IMG/VR virus record: IMGVR_UViG_3300034102_003517
Coordinates: 1 to 64,000 of that record
Strand: one strand, 5' to 3'
Origin: a virus
Length of the DNA: 64,000 nt
In this document: one piece after another, positions 43,787 to 52,829 of the stretch
Numbering within the stretch: position 1 is the first letter of the stretch
Layout of the letters: each line of letters begins with the position of its first letter
Notes under the pieces: model-generated
Seen by the model: the letters and a program-made list of their open reading frames with translations, nothing else
Told to the model about the DNA's origin: nothing
The model's database searches: none
Program-made: the position numbers and the translations under genes

Positions 43787-44504
43787 ATTTTTCTAATATT
43801 TTACTAATAAGTGGATTTCTCACATTTTTAGCGTTTCTGAAATCATACACGCCGACATCGTTAATATTTTGAAATCGTTGTAATGCGTCGTACAATCCGG
43901 ATTGTTTTTTATCTTTATACCTATCAGTCTGTTCTAAATCTCCCGATATAAAAAATTTACTATTAAACCCGATTCTTGTCAATAGTAGTTTCATTTGATT
44001 AGGTGTTGCGTTTTGGGCCTCTTCAAAAATTAAAATCGAGTTATCGATATTCATTCCCCTCATATATGCTAAAGCGAATACCTCAATAATTTCAGATTCT
44101 TTTAATTTTTCTCTAGCCTCTTTTCCTATGATCTTATTAAGTAGATAGTAGGATGGAAAAATGTACGGGTCTAACTTTTCTTCTAAGTTTCCAGGTAGAG
44201 AACCTAATTTTTCCTCAGCTTCAACTGCGGGTCTTACAATGATTATCTTTTCATAAGAGTTATTTGGGTCCATAAGTAAGTCAACTGCCGCCCTCATGGA
44301 AATATAGCTTTTACCAACACCTGCAGGTCCTGAACATATGGTGATTTGGTTATTAATTAAGATATCGTAATACTCTTTTTGGTTATCTGATAAAAATTTA
44401 TTTTTTTGTTTTCTTTTAATGACTGAATTAATAAAATCTTTTTTTGATATAGTTTTTGGAATTAATGATTCCTCAGGTGTTTGGATTGTTCTTTTTCTTG
44501 TCAT
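43764..44504 (-). CDS. phoH: PhoH-like ATPase
   Basis: 246 residues. Walker A SGPAGVGKSYISMRAAV, then KIIIVRPAVEAEEKLGSLPG, Walker B SILIFEEAQNATPNQMK, and FISGDLEQTDR. The PhoH domain is common in large phages; an RNA helicase/ATPase role has been proposed. N-terminal TRKRTIQTPEESLIPKTISK is an added basic tail. Confidence 0.92.
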   Translation of the reverse strand: MTRKRTIQTPEESLIPKTISKKDFINSVIKRKQKNKFLSDNQKEYYDILINNQITICSGPAGVGKSYISMRAAVDLLMDPNNSYEKIIIVRPAVEAEEKLGSLPGNLEEKLDPYIFPSYYLLNKIIGKEAREKLKESEIIEVFALAYMRGMNIDNSILIFEEAQNATPNQMKLLLTRIGFNSKFFISGDLEQTDRYKDKKQSGLYDALQRFQNINDVGVYDFRNAKNVRNPLISKILEKYDEESRN

Positions 44505-44511
44505 TTATTTA

Positions 44512-45492
44512 TTATTTGTTTTTATAGTAGTTTAACCAATACTCAATCATTTCATCTAACATAGATTCAAAAGTGTATTTTGGTTTCCAACCTAAATCAT
44601 TTGTTAATTTTGAAGAGTCCCCCTTAAGATTTTCAAGTTCTTCGGGCCTAAAGTGTTTCTCGTCAATAACAACATAATCTTTATATTCTAAACCTAAAGT
44701 ACTAAAGGTATACTCACATAAATCTTTTACCGTGTGTGAAACTCCTGTCGCACACACATAATCATTAGGGTTGTCCGATTGTAACATTAACCACATAGCT
44801 TCAACATAATCTTTAGCATGACCCCAATCTCTGGATGCTTCTAAATTACCTATGTGTAATTTTTCTTGTAGACCTAAACTGATTCTAACTGCCGCCTTAA
44901 CCACTTTATTTGTTACAAAATTTGTACCTCTTCTTGGTGACTCATGGTTAAATAAAATACCATTCCATATTTTCATGTTATATGCGTTTCTATAATTTCT
45001 ACAAATATTATATGAGAATACTTTGGCACAACCATAAGGTGAAACTGGATTCATCGGTGTTGTTTCTCTTTGAAGTCCATCCTTATCTATTGAATTACCG
45101 AACATCTCGGATGAAGATGCTTGATAAATTTTAATTTCAGGATTTACAAGTTTAACCGCTTCTAAAATATTCAGAGTACCTAACCCCGTAACATTTGCAG
45201 TGTATATCGGTTGATCGAAAGAAATTCTAACATGCGATTGTGCTGCTAAATTATAAACCTCATCGGGTTTAATTTCACTAATAACTCTTATTAGTGATGA
45301 TAAATCCGTTAAGTCTGCGTAATGCAATATTAATTTGTCAAATACATTATCCAAACGAGAAGTTTGATTTTCAGAAACAGAGTTTCTTTTTAATGTGCCA
45401 TGCACTTCATATCCTTTTTCTAATAATAACTCAGATAAGTAAGATCCGTCCTGACCATTTATACCTGTTATTAATGCAATCTTTTTACTCAT
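44512..45492 (-). CDS. gmd: GDP-mannose 4,6-dehydratase
   Basis: 326 residues, normal for Gmd. NADP-binding ALITGINGQDGSYLSELLLE, the Gmd-specific GTLKRNS and HYADLTD, catalytic Thr/Tyr-Lys region in YQASSSEMFG and PVSPYGCAKVF, then GILFNHESPRRGTNFVTNK and DWGHAKDYVEAMW. Converts GDP-D-mannose to GDP-4-keto-6-deoxymannose, entry to fucose, rhamnose, perosamine and colitose. Here its neighbours favour colitose. Overlaps the ColD-like gene by 8 bases. Confidence 0.95.
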   Translation of the reverse strand: MSKKIALITGINGQDGSYLSELLLEKGYEVHGTLKRNSVSENQTSRLDNVFDKLILHYADLTDLSSLIRVISEIKPDEVYNLAAQSHVRISFDQPIYTANVTGLGTLNILEAVKLVNPEIKIYQASSSEMFGNSIDKDGLQRETTPMNPVSPYGCAKVFSYNICRNYRNAYNMKIWNGILFNHESPRRGTNFVTNKVVKAAVRISLGLQEKLHIGNLEASRDWGHAKDYVEAMWLMLQSDNPNDYVCATGVSHTVKDLCEYTFSTLGLEYKDYVVIDEKHFRPEELENLKGDSSKLTNDLGWKPKYTFESMLDEMIEYWLNYYKNK

Positions 45493-46639
45493 TATTTACT
45501 ATGTTTGAAATTAAATTTATTTGTTCTGATGTTAGATCCTGATGGTTTGGTATATAAAACCCATACTCATTGATCAATTGACAATTAGGTAAATTAACCT
45601 CACCATAATTTTTAATCCACATAGGTTTTTTTGACATATCACCAGCAATTAAAGGCCTAACTTCAATATTATCCTTAATAAGTTTTTCGATGATTTTTAA
45701 TCTATTTTTATTTACAATGGGATATGCAAAATTAGAAATAAAGTCTGTTGGTCTATCTGTTATATTCAGTTGGTTGACATTTATTGAAGATTTATACAAT
45801 TGAAAATTTTTGTTCCTTTTTTCAGTATAGTCATCTAATTTATCTATTGCTCTTAACCCAATAAACGCTTGTAGATCCGTTGATCTTAGATTAAATCCTG
45901 GTAAATAAAATGTATATAGTGAATCAAATTCGCTAATTTTATTTTCGTTTCGTAATTTATTTTGGATTCTTTTTGGTAGGTCTCTATCCCAACCATGACT
46001 TCTCATCATCAATAATGAATAATAAAAATCTTCGTCGTCCGTATTAATAAACCCACCCTCTATTGTACTTAAATGATGTCCAAAATACATCGAAAAAAAT
46101 GATGCAAAGCCAAAAGACCCGAGGTATTTTTCATTATACTTTGATCCCATGCTCTCGCATACATCCTCCAGTAGGATCACATTGTATTTCTCACATAGGT
46201 CAAGAACTTTTTTCATATCAGGAACTAAACCTAATGGTGAGACTAAAATGAATGTAGATGGGTTATGTTGAATAAACAATTTTTCCAAGTGATCTAAATC
46301 ACAAGAAAGATCCTCAAGATTACAATCACATAAAATTGGTTCCATACCTAATATCATAGGTGAACTAACATCGGTTGCCCAACTTAACCCTGGTACAATT
46401 ACTTTATTATTTTTTAATTTGTTGGTGTGTTGTAAAGCCGCTAACGCTAAAAGAATTGCGGAGGAACCTGAATTAAGATAAACCGAATATTTGGTTCCTA
46501 TTTTTTTCGCCCATTTAGATTCTAATTCCCAAGTTAGATCTCCTTTTGTTAGTCTCGGAATCTCGTCTTGTCCTAACCACTCAATTAAAGAATTTATATC
46601 TTCTTTATTGATAGTGTCACTTACTAATTTTATACTCAT
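45485..46639 (-). CDS. colD: ColD-type GDP-4-keto-6-deoxymannose 3-dehydratase
   Basis: 384 residues of the DegT/DnrJ fold: YLNSGSSAILLAL, VPGLSWATDVSSP, LLEDVCESMGSKYN. At the position of the PLP-lysine the sequence is FFSMYFGHHLSTIEGGF, with His188-His189. Replacement of Lys by His is the mark of ColD and RfbH-type dehydratases, which remove the C3 hydroxyl instead of transaminating. With gmd on one side and a GDP-fucose-synthase-like gene on the other, the product is predicted to be the 3,6-dideoxy intermediate of colitose. An aminotransferase such as perosamine synthase is unlikely without Lys. Confidence 0.85.
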   Translation of the reverse strand: MSIKLVSDTINKEDINSLIEWLGQDEIPRLTKGDLTWELESKWAKKIGTKYSVYLNSGSSAILLALAALQHTNKLKNNKVIVPGLSWATDVSSPMILGMEPILCDCNLEDLSCDLDHLEKLFIQHNPSTFILVSPLGLVPDMKKVLDLCEKYNVILLEDVCESMGSKYNEKYLGSFGFASFFSMYFGHHLSTIEGGFINTDDEDFYYSLLMMRSHGWDRDLPKRIQNKLRNENKISEFDSLYTFYLPGFNLRSTDLQAFIGLRAIDKLDDYTEKRNKNFQLYKSSINVNQLNITDRPTDFISNFAYPIVNKNRLKIIEKLIKDNIEVRPLIAGDMSKKPMWIKNYGEVNLPNCQLINEYGFYIPNHQDLTSEQINLISNIVNNE

Positions 46640-46645
46640 AATGTC

Positions 46646-47572
46646 TTATTTTCTTAATTTATCGTAGTTTTGAATAAACCAATCTATTGTTGTTTTAATT
46701 CCATCCGATAATGTCGTAAATTCAAAATTCGAAGGTGCGTCCGAAATTGCAGGTTTCCTCAATTGACCCGTCGGTTTTGTGTTATCAAACAGTATATCAT
46801 CTTTCGAAATATTGAAGTTTTCACAAATTAAATTAGATATTTCCAAAACTGAGTGCTCATTCGGATTTACCGCCATAAAGGGATAGTCACTTTTCCAATT
46901 ATCTAATGACCATAAAATTAATTTTGCTAAATCATCAGAATGAATTACTTGTCTTAATTGTGAACCATCGCCCCATATTATCATTTTTTCTTTATTTTTT
47001 TTTGATTCATACGCTCTATGGATCATAGCTGGAATCATATGTCCACCAAATAAGTTGAAGTTATCGTGTATTCCGTATACATTCGTAGGTACAACTGAAA
47101 CCCAATTAGATTTAAGAACCTTTTTAATAGTGTTTGTTTCGTATCCTGCTAATCTTTTAGCGTAAGCATAACCTTCGTTTGATGGATGAGGTTTACCCTT
47201 GTCAACATCCTGAGGTTTCATTGGAAACTCTATGTTTTTCTCAGGAAATATACAAGTCGAAAGTAAATTCACAAAGTTGGGAACTTCATTTCTAAATGAA
47301 GTCTCCATCACATTATTGTTTATTACGAAATTATCTATAAAAAATCCTTTATTATCGGATAGGTTTGCTTGAACACCTCCGACTTTTGCGGCACAATGAA
47401 TTATTGTATCCACATTACTATGTTTTACATGATAAGAAAAATAATCATGAGTTTTTTTATAGTCTAAAAGATCCACCTCTTCTTTTGTATGGTACACATG
47501 ATCGTCACCTAGTTGTTTTCTTAATGCCGAACCAACTAACCCATTAGACCCTGTAATTAATATCCTACCCAT
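46646..47572 (-). CDS. GDP-L-fucose synthase/ColC-like epimerase-reductase
   Basis: 308 residues from ATG 47572 (MGRILITGSNGLVGSAL). A TTG 30 bases upstream extends into the neighbour and is less likely. Catalytic set as in GDP-fucose synthase: Ser-x-Cys in NLLSTCIFPE (Ser105, Cys107), Y-A-Y-A-K (135-139), His in GGHMIPAMIHRA. Epimerises C5 and reduces C4 of the GDP-keto sugar with NADPH. In this context ColC activity, giving GDP-L-colitose, is likely; GDP-fucose from the Gmd product is the alternative. Confidence 0.85.
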   Translation of the reverse strand: MGRILITGSNGLVGSALRKQLGDDHVYHTKEEVDLLDYKKTHDYFSYHVKHSNVDTIIHCAAKVGGVQANLSDNKGFFIDNFVINNNVMETSFRNEVPNFVNLLSTCIFPEKNIEFPMKPQDVDKGKPHPSNEGYAYAKRLAGYETNTIKKVLKSNWVSVVPTNVYGIHDNFNLFGGHMIPAMIHRAYESKKNKEKMIIWGDGSQLRQVIHSDDLAKLILWSLDNWKSDYPFMAVNPNEHSVLEISNLICENFNISKDDILFDNTKPTGQLRKPAISDAPSNFEFTTLSDGIKTTIDWFIQNYDKLRK

Positions 47573-47591
47573 TTTTTGTTTTTTATTAAGT

Positions 47592-48356
47592 TTATATATC
47601 AATACCGTTAAAATATGTATTGAAGTTATTTTCCCATATTCTTGGTATGGGGGTATTATTTAATTTCATTAATTTAGTATGTGATAAAACCATGTTCTTG
47701 TTTAGAAATCCCGCAGAAATACTAAAAGTACTTGACCCCACTATTAATATATCAGAAGTCACCATCTTTATAAAGTCACCCATAAATTTTCCACCCGAAT
47801 CAGAAGTATAATACTCAATTCTTGGGTCACTCAATTGGATTCCCGACTCACCCCAGCTGAAGATTTTTATTTTGCAATCAGATTCTTTTTCCAAAATAAA
47901 TTCTATCAACTTTTGATATGTTTCACTTTCTATCCATCTATAAGGTTTGTCTTCCTCAAAAATATCTTCACCACGCCTGATGTGTATCGATATAGTACGG
48001 GTTTGGTCCCCTCCAAAGTTAAAGGTATGTGAGGATTTAATTTTTTCTAAAAAGTTTTCTGTAAAATAATTTTCAGAACCTTCATTATAAATTAAATCAT
48101 GACAGAATGGTTTAACCGTACAATCTAAATCCTCAGTTTTAGAAATATCAATATTATTAATAATAGAAAATACAAACTCATTAGATCTAATTAAATCTTC
48201 GTTAAGAAAATTTTTTGAACTAAGTAGTTTTATGTTTTGAATAGGGGAGTGTTTATACGGTATTTTGTGTTTGTCGCAGTATGCTAAACCTGATATTATA
48301 CTAAATAGTTGCGATCCGAACCCGTCTTCACCTCTACTAATTGTCAAACATTTCAT
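47592..48356 (-). CDS. GT11-like fucosyl/colitosyl transferase
   Basis: 254 residues. N-terminal EDGFGSQLFSIISGLAYC is a variant of the GGLGNQ(L/M)FQ motif, and TISIHIRRGEDIF is the GDP-fucose-binding HxRRG motif. C-terminal VTSDILIVGSSTFSISAGFL fits the GT11 SSTFSxW region without the Trp. Likely uses GDP-fucose or GDP-colitose made by the adjacent genes. Donor inferred. The 81-base gap downstream of the next gene contains only AT-rich sequence. Confidence 0.75.
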   Translation of the reverse strand: MKCLTISRGEDGFGSQLFSIISGLAYCDKHKIPYKHSPIQNIKLLSSKNFLNEDLIRSNEFVFSIINNIDISKTEDLDCTVKPFCHDLIYNEGSENYFTENFLEKIKSSHTFNFGGDQTRTISIHIRRGEDIFEEDKPYRWIESETYQKLIEFILEKESDCKIKIFSWGESGIQLSDPRIEYYTSDSGGKFMGDFIKMVTSDILIVGSSTFSISAGFLNKNMVLSHTKLMKLNNTPIPRIWENNFNTYFNGIDI

Positions 48357-48437
48357 ATTTTACTGTATATTTTTTTATTTCAAAATAACATATAAACCCC
48401 ATAAAATAAACACAAGTATTATCTATTTGACTTAGAG

Positions 48438-49268
48438 TTATTGAATTATGTTTACTAACCTTGCGAACGAACTTTTAGGGTTGAAATGTTTAAAGTTACT
48501 TTTTGACAGTAATACCATATCTATGTATGCGTCAATAGTAGCGTCTAAAGGTGTTACAACATTACAAGAATAGTTTGAATTAATATCAGATTTGTAAACA
48601 TTATTTTTTTGGGGTCTCACTTTGATCATTGGGTATTTTACAATTATATTTTTTTCCCAATCGGGGTCGTCGGAACAAAAAAATATATTATTACCATTTC
48701 TTAGTTCTTCATCTATTATAGGAAAGTACGATTCAAGTTTTTCATTTATGAAATCTGTACCTCTTGCGTGGATTCCTACTGTGTCTTTATTTATTTCTAA
48801 ATAACTTTGTAAATCATTTATTTTATCAATTATTTCTTTTTTAGGTTTTAACTTAAAAAAATTTTCTTTGACGGTTTCTTTATCGACATGACCAATAAGA
48901 TCGTTAAAAAAAACAATAGTGTTTTGGTGACTGAGATTATTAATATTAAATAAATGTACGGGTTTAGGAAAACTTCTTTTACTCATATTCAAAAGAGAGT
49001 CTATGGAGTTAATTTTGAATTCATATTCTGACGCAATTAATCCACCCTCACTACCATGAAAATTTTCAACATCAACTAAATTATCTAATTCGGTAAAACT
49101 AAGTGACCCGATATTTTTATTTTCAAAAATATCTTGAAAATCACACATTAATCTCATGGTTTTTGGCCAAACCAACTTAATATTATAATCAAAAATGTTT
49201 TTTATGTTTAAAAACGGGCTTAACCTATTACCCAAACCTCCCGAACAATAAAATATCAGATTACTCAT
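48438..49268 (-). CDS. Fucosyltransferase-superfamily protein
   Basis: 276 residues. FYCSGGLGNRLSPFLNIKNI at the N-terminus and TVGIHARGTDFINE in the middle match the GDP-fucose-dependent transferase superfamily (GT23/GT11-like), with the His-x-Arg-Gly contact to GDP-fucose. C-terminal DATIDAYIDMVLLSKS is typical. Probably transfers a GDP-deoxyhexose. Acceptor unknown. Confidence 0.7.
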   Translation of the reverse strand: MSNLIFYCSGGLGNRLSPFLNIKNIFDYNIKLVWPKTMRLMCDFQDIFENKNIGSLSFTELDNLVDVENFHGSEGGLIASEYEFKINSIDSLLNMSKRSFPKPVHLFNINNLSHQNTIVFFNDLIGHVDKETVKENFFKLKPKKEIIDKINDLQSYLEINKDTVGIHARGTDFINEKLESYFPIIDEELRNGNNIFFCSDDPDWEKNIIVKYPMIKVRPQKNNVYKSDINSNYSCNVVTPLDATIDAYIDMVLLSKSNFKHFNPKSSFARLVNIIQ

Positions 49269-49277
49269 TATAAAAAA

Positions 49278-49922
49278 CTATCTAGGGTCGTACCCCCATT
49301 TTGATATAAAATATCTTGTGTTATGTCCCACAATACTGTCTGATCTATCCCCATTGGCGTACATCTCAGTACCATGATTAACCATAGTACCATTTGACCC
49401 ATCAAAAGATACATAGTTCTCCTTATTGAGTCTATTACCTAAATCCTGATCTTCATGACCATAGTGACCATCAAAATTATTATCAAAGAGACCGATTTCG
49501 TCAATAACCTTTTTTCTAATACCTAAATTTGCGGTACTAAACCATCCGGATGCTAAATCACCATTTGGAAATCTAATTTTTCCCTTACAAACATCAGATG
49601 TATTCAATACATCAACATGAGATTGTACAAAATTACTATCCACAGGAATACAATCGTCGTCTAATAAAATTATGAACGGAGAAACACATAAAGAAACCGA
49701 TTCATTGAATCTGGCGACTCTATGGTACCCATCATCTTTGTTCCAAATATATTTTGTAATGATCGGATGGTCGTTGGGGTTTATAATTGTTTTATTTCCG
49801 TCATCGTTAACTATTAGATTAAAATCCGTGTTGGTTTGTTTGGATAATATATCTAAGGTCTCTATTAACCTATCATTTCTATTGTAGGTTGTAATGCAAA
49901 TATCGACAGTTTTAATTTTCAT
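49278..49922 (-). CDS. Family 2 glycosyltransferase
   Basis: 214 residues. DICITTYNRNDRLIETLDIL, DXD motif in IILLDDDCIPV, and late GHYGHEDQDLGNRL, the galactosyltransferase-type catalytic E-D motif. Its last codons adjoin a GT11-superfamily gene; its start touches the asparagine-synthase-like gene stop. Confidence 0.85.
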   Translation of the reverse strand: MKIKTVDICITTYNRNDRLIETLDILSKQTNTDFNLIVNDDGNKTIINPNDHPIITKYIWNKDDGYHRVARFNESVSLCVSPFIILLDDDCIPVDSNFVQSHVDVLNTSDVCKGKIRFPNGDLASGWFSTANLGIRKKVIDEIGLFDNNFDGHYGHEDQDLGNRLNKENYVSFDGSNGTMVNHGTEMYANGDRSDSIVGHNTRYFISKWGYDPR

Positions 49923-51247
49923 TAGAATCCTATTTTTTCATTTTCCGTAAATGGAAAGTTATATTTTTTTAAATAATAATAAAGAACTGACTTATAATGT
50001 GAATTCTTTAATTCAGGTTTCAACCAAAGAAATTCTTGCACAACCTCTAAGTCTAAAAAGGGGTACCTTGATTCAATTCCATATGAACCAGCAACATACT
50101 CTTCTTTCGCCAAATAAGATTCCATCGAACTATTAAAAAAACTTGGCCAAGGAAAAACGCTTTTTAAATCTTCAGGAAAAAGTCCACCAAAATTACTGTG
50201 GTTATATTTCTTAATACCACCAAAACCATAATCTGAAAAAATTTCATCAGCACCTTGTCCAGACAATAGAATTTTTTTTCCATCTTTAATTGCGTTACTA
50301 CAAACATGTGATAAATGTTTTGCACCATTATCATCAATTAAAGATAACCAATATTCGTTGTAATCACTTGAGTTTGAATAGGTAACAAATTTAAATGTTT
50401 CTGTATTATTTTTTATATAATTGTATGCAACATTGATCTCATCAGTGTTTTTAGTTAGAGATTGTTGCTCATTATTATTTAGTAATGAAAATCTCTGATT
50501 AAGAATATTTGAGTTTTCTGTGCCGATTACGGTATATGATTTGAATTTTACATTTTGGTTTAGTAATTCACAACAAATAGCCCCACTATCATAACCACCA
50601 CTAAGACCTATAAATATTTTTTCTCTAATTCCGTTAGTTCTTTTTTTAATTGATTTCTCAAACGCACTAACCCAATCCTCAAAAGTATCTTTGTTTTGGT
50701 TCGACACATCAAAATTATGAACTAATCTTTTTTCCAATGGAGTCCTTGTTTTTAGGTCGACAATCAAAGTTGTGTTTGGATCCATCTTTAAGATGTTTGT
50801 GTATCCTAATTTTTTTAAAGGGTCACTATATGATGATGTTGCGATACCGTCAGTTAAAGAATAAAAAATTGGTTTAGTTTTAAATGTATCTGTTGATATT
50901 ATTACTATGTTTTTATTGAAATCTACTAAAGTTATAGCAAATTCTCCATCTAGTTTTTTTATGAAGTTGTATCCGTCTTTAATGTATAGAGGTATTAGAC
51001 ATTCCCCATCTGAATTGTAATCACCAAATTCTTTATAGTTATATATTTCACCATTATAAAGACAAATTATGTTGTCTTGTACAAATGGCTGTGTTTTAAA
51101 TTCTCCGGTTATACTCAATAAGTTGTGTAGAAATGAATATCCGTTTTTAACAAAAACATTTGTATTGTCAGGACCTCTAAACTTATTAAAGAAATTAACA
51201 TAATCTACATCTGAGATTTCTTTGTTTGTGAAAATAAAACTACACAT
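49922..51247 (-). CDS. Asparagine synthase-like amidotransferase
   Basis: 441 residues. Cys2 is the class II glutamine amidotransferase nucleophile; LYNGEIYNYKEFGD (63-76) is the glutamine pocket. The synthetase half has the PP-loop LSGGYDSGAICC (215-226) and GQGADEIFSDYGFGG, SRYPFLDLEVVQEF. Slightly short relative to AsnB (about 550). In glycan clusters such enzymes often amidate uronic acids or aminoacylate sugars, so free asparagine formation is not assured. Confidence 0.85.
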   Translation of the reverse strand: MCSFIFTNKEISDVDYVNFFNKFRGPDNTNVFVKNGYSFLHNLLSITGEFKTQPFVQDNIICLYNGEIYNYKEFGDYNSDGECLIPLYIKDGYNFIKKLDGEFAITLVDFNKNIVIISTDTFKTKPIFYSLTDGIATSSYSDPLKKLGYTNILKMDPNTTLIVDLKTRTPLEKRLVHNFDVSNQNKDTFEDWVSAFEKSIKKRTNGIREKIFIGLSGGYDSGAICCELLNQNVKFKSYTVIGTENSNILNQRFSLLNNNEQQSLTKNTDEINVAYNYIKNNTETFKFVTYSNSSDYNEYWLSLIDDNGAKHLSHVCSNAIKDGKKILLSGQGADEIFSDYGFGGIKKYNHSNFGGLFPEDLKSVFPWPSFFNSSMESYLAKEEYVAGSYGIESRYPFLDLEVVQEFLWLKPELKNSHYKSVLYYYLKKYNFPFTENEKIGF

Positions 51248-51249
51248 AT

Positions 51250-51921
51250 TTATTGACCTTTGATTCTTACTTGAGGCATTATCGGATTTTTTCCTAACCC
51301 ACCATTAGAAAACCCCGGTAAAATTTTAATGTCAACACCTGTTTTCCAAATAACAAATGGCATACTTATCTGATCTCTTGATGAATATCTAGAAATTTGA
51401 TCCCACCATCTCAAATTTAATTTTTGTACATTATGAGTATTTTTTCTAATACTTACAGGTAATTCAAACAATCCGTAATTTTCGGGGAACCCTTGAGATC
51501 TATAGTAATTTAGTTGATTGTCGACTAAATTAATATGATCATATTTAAGTCTTTTTATTTCTTCTCCTTCTTGATAAGCACAATTTCTAGATGTGTGGAC
51601 CCAAAGACCTATTTCTGAATCTCCCATGTAATTTTTTATAACTTCAGAGGGATCCATGATAAGGTCGTGAGTGGTATCCATCCAAAACCAATAATCATAG
51701 TTAGGAAAAAAAAGATTAGGCAGTACCTTATATATTTTAGCATTTCTCCTCGACTTATATTCTTCATCTAAAGAAAAATCAATGTGAGGAATTTGTTTCC
51801 ATATCTTGCAGTCGTGTTGCCTGTCAACAAATGCAAAATAATCAACCCCATCAAACTCGATTTCAGGATCCCTCAATGGGTTAGGTAATCCTATATGTGA
51901 TGTTATAACTGCTATTTTCAT
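51250..51921 (-). CDS. DUF616/TOD1-like glycosyltransferase
   Basis: 223 residues. ITSHIGLPNPLRDPEIEFDG, VDYFAFVDR, NAKIYKVLPNLFFPNYDYWF and WMDTTHDLIMD agree with the DUF616 (TOD1/MUCI70) group, a GT-A-like family. Four-base overlap with the epimerase gene. Confidence 0.7.
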   Translation of the reverse strand: MKIAVITSHIGLPNPLRDPEIEFDGVDYFAFVDRQHDCKIWKQIPHIDFSLDEEYKSRRNAKIYKVLPNLFFPNYDYWFWMDTTHDLIMDPSEVIKNYMGDSEIGLWVHTSRNCAYQEGEEIKRLKYDHINLVDNQLNYYRSQGFPENYGLFELPVSIRKNTHNVQKLNLRWWDQISRYSSRDQISMPFVIWKTGVDIKILPGFSNGGLGKNPIMPQVRIKGQ

Positions 51922-52817
51922 AAAGTTTTTTTATATTTTTTCACCCAAGATATTACATTACCTTTAGGAATCCACCCCAACTTGTTTTTAATTTTACTGT
52001 TGTCTGCCAAAGTGATATAAGGTTCTAACCTTTGTTCATTGTAAACTTTTTCTGATTCAAATAAATCTGCAATTTCGTTAATACTATAATTGTCACCGTT
52101 ACCGACATTAAATACATCACCGTTGAAAGATTCTTCATATACTCCGGCTAAATAATTTGCTTCGACAACATCCCCAACATATGTAAAGTCTCTTTTTTGC
52201 TCACCATCGTTGGTTATTGTTAAATGTTTAGATTGTTTATATTGATTAGCAAAGATACCAATCACAGTACAATAAGCCCCTTCATCTAACATACCTTCAC
52301 CATAAACATTGAAATATCTAAGAGATACCGTATCTAAATTGTAGACTTCGGAAAAAAGTTTACAGTATTGCTCTCCAATAAATTTTTGTAATCCATAAGG
52401 ACTCATTGGGTTGGGGTTTGCAGTTTCAGGTGTTGGGAATATGTTAGTATCACCATAGACACTACTTGATGCTGAATAAATAACTCGTTTTACTTTTGAC
52501 CTATGTGACGCAACTAAAATTCTCAATGTTGAATCTACATTCGCCCTATTAAAAGAAATTGGGTCTACAATCGAAGGTTGTACCCTTGCTTTGGCTGCAG
52601 TGTGGTACACCAAATCAACACCTTCCAAATAATTGACTAAAGTTTCCATATCAATTTCTGAAACATCGGATTTTATAAATTCACAGTTATTTGGGATATT
52701 TTCTAATTTACCCGTGCTCAAGTCATCAATTACCAATACTTGATGACCTAAACTTAAAAACTTTTTTACGATATGGTGACCAATAAATCCTGCACCACCT
52801 ACTACACATACTTTCAT
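51918..52817 (-). CDS. NAD-dependent sugar-nucleotide epimerase/dehydratase
   Basis: 299 residues, extended SDR. GGAGFIGHHIVKKFL binds NAD; ASSSVYGDTNIFPT and MSPYGLQKFIGEQYC contain Ser and the YxxxK pair; RYFNVYGEGM and RDFTYVGDVVEANY are UDP-sugar epimerase marks. Likely a UDP-hexose 4-epimerase (UDP-GlcNAc or UDP-Glc). Provides a second donor to the cluster. Confidence 0.85.
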   Translation of the reverse strand: MKVCVVGGAGFIGHHIVKKFLSLGHQVLVIDDLSTGKLENIPNNCEFIKSDVSEIDMETLVNYLEGVDLVYHTAAKARVQPSIVDPISFNRANVDSTLRILVASHRSKVKRVIYSASSSVYGDTNIFPTPETANPNPMSPYGLQKFIGEQYCKLFSEVYNLDTVSLRYFNVYGEGMLDEGAYCTVIGIFANQYKQSKHLTITNDGEQKRDFTYVGDVVEANYLAGVYEESFNGDVFNVGNGDNYSINEIADLFESEKVYNEQRLEPYITLADNSKIKNKLGWIPKGNVISWVKKYKKTL

Positions 52818-52829
52818 TTTAAAAAATTT

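Noticed and set aside
45485-46639. Perosamine-type aminotransferase
   Set aside because: The PLP-binding Lys is replaced by His in GHHLSTIEGG, which fits ColD/RfbH dehydratases.
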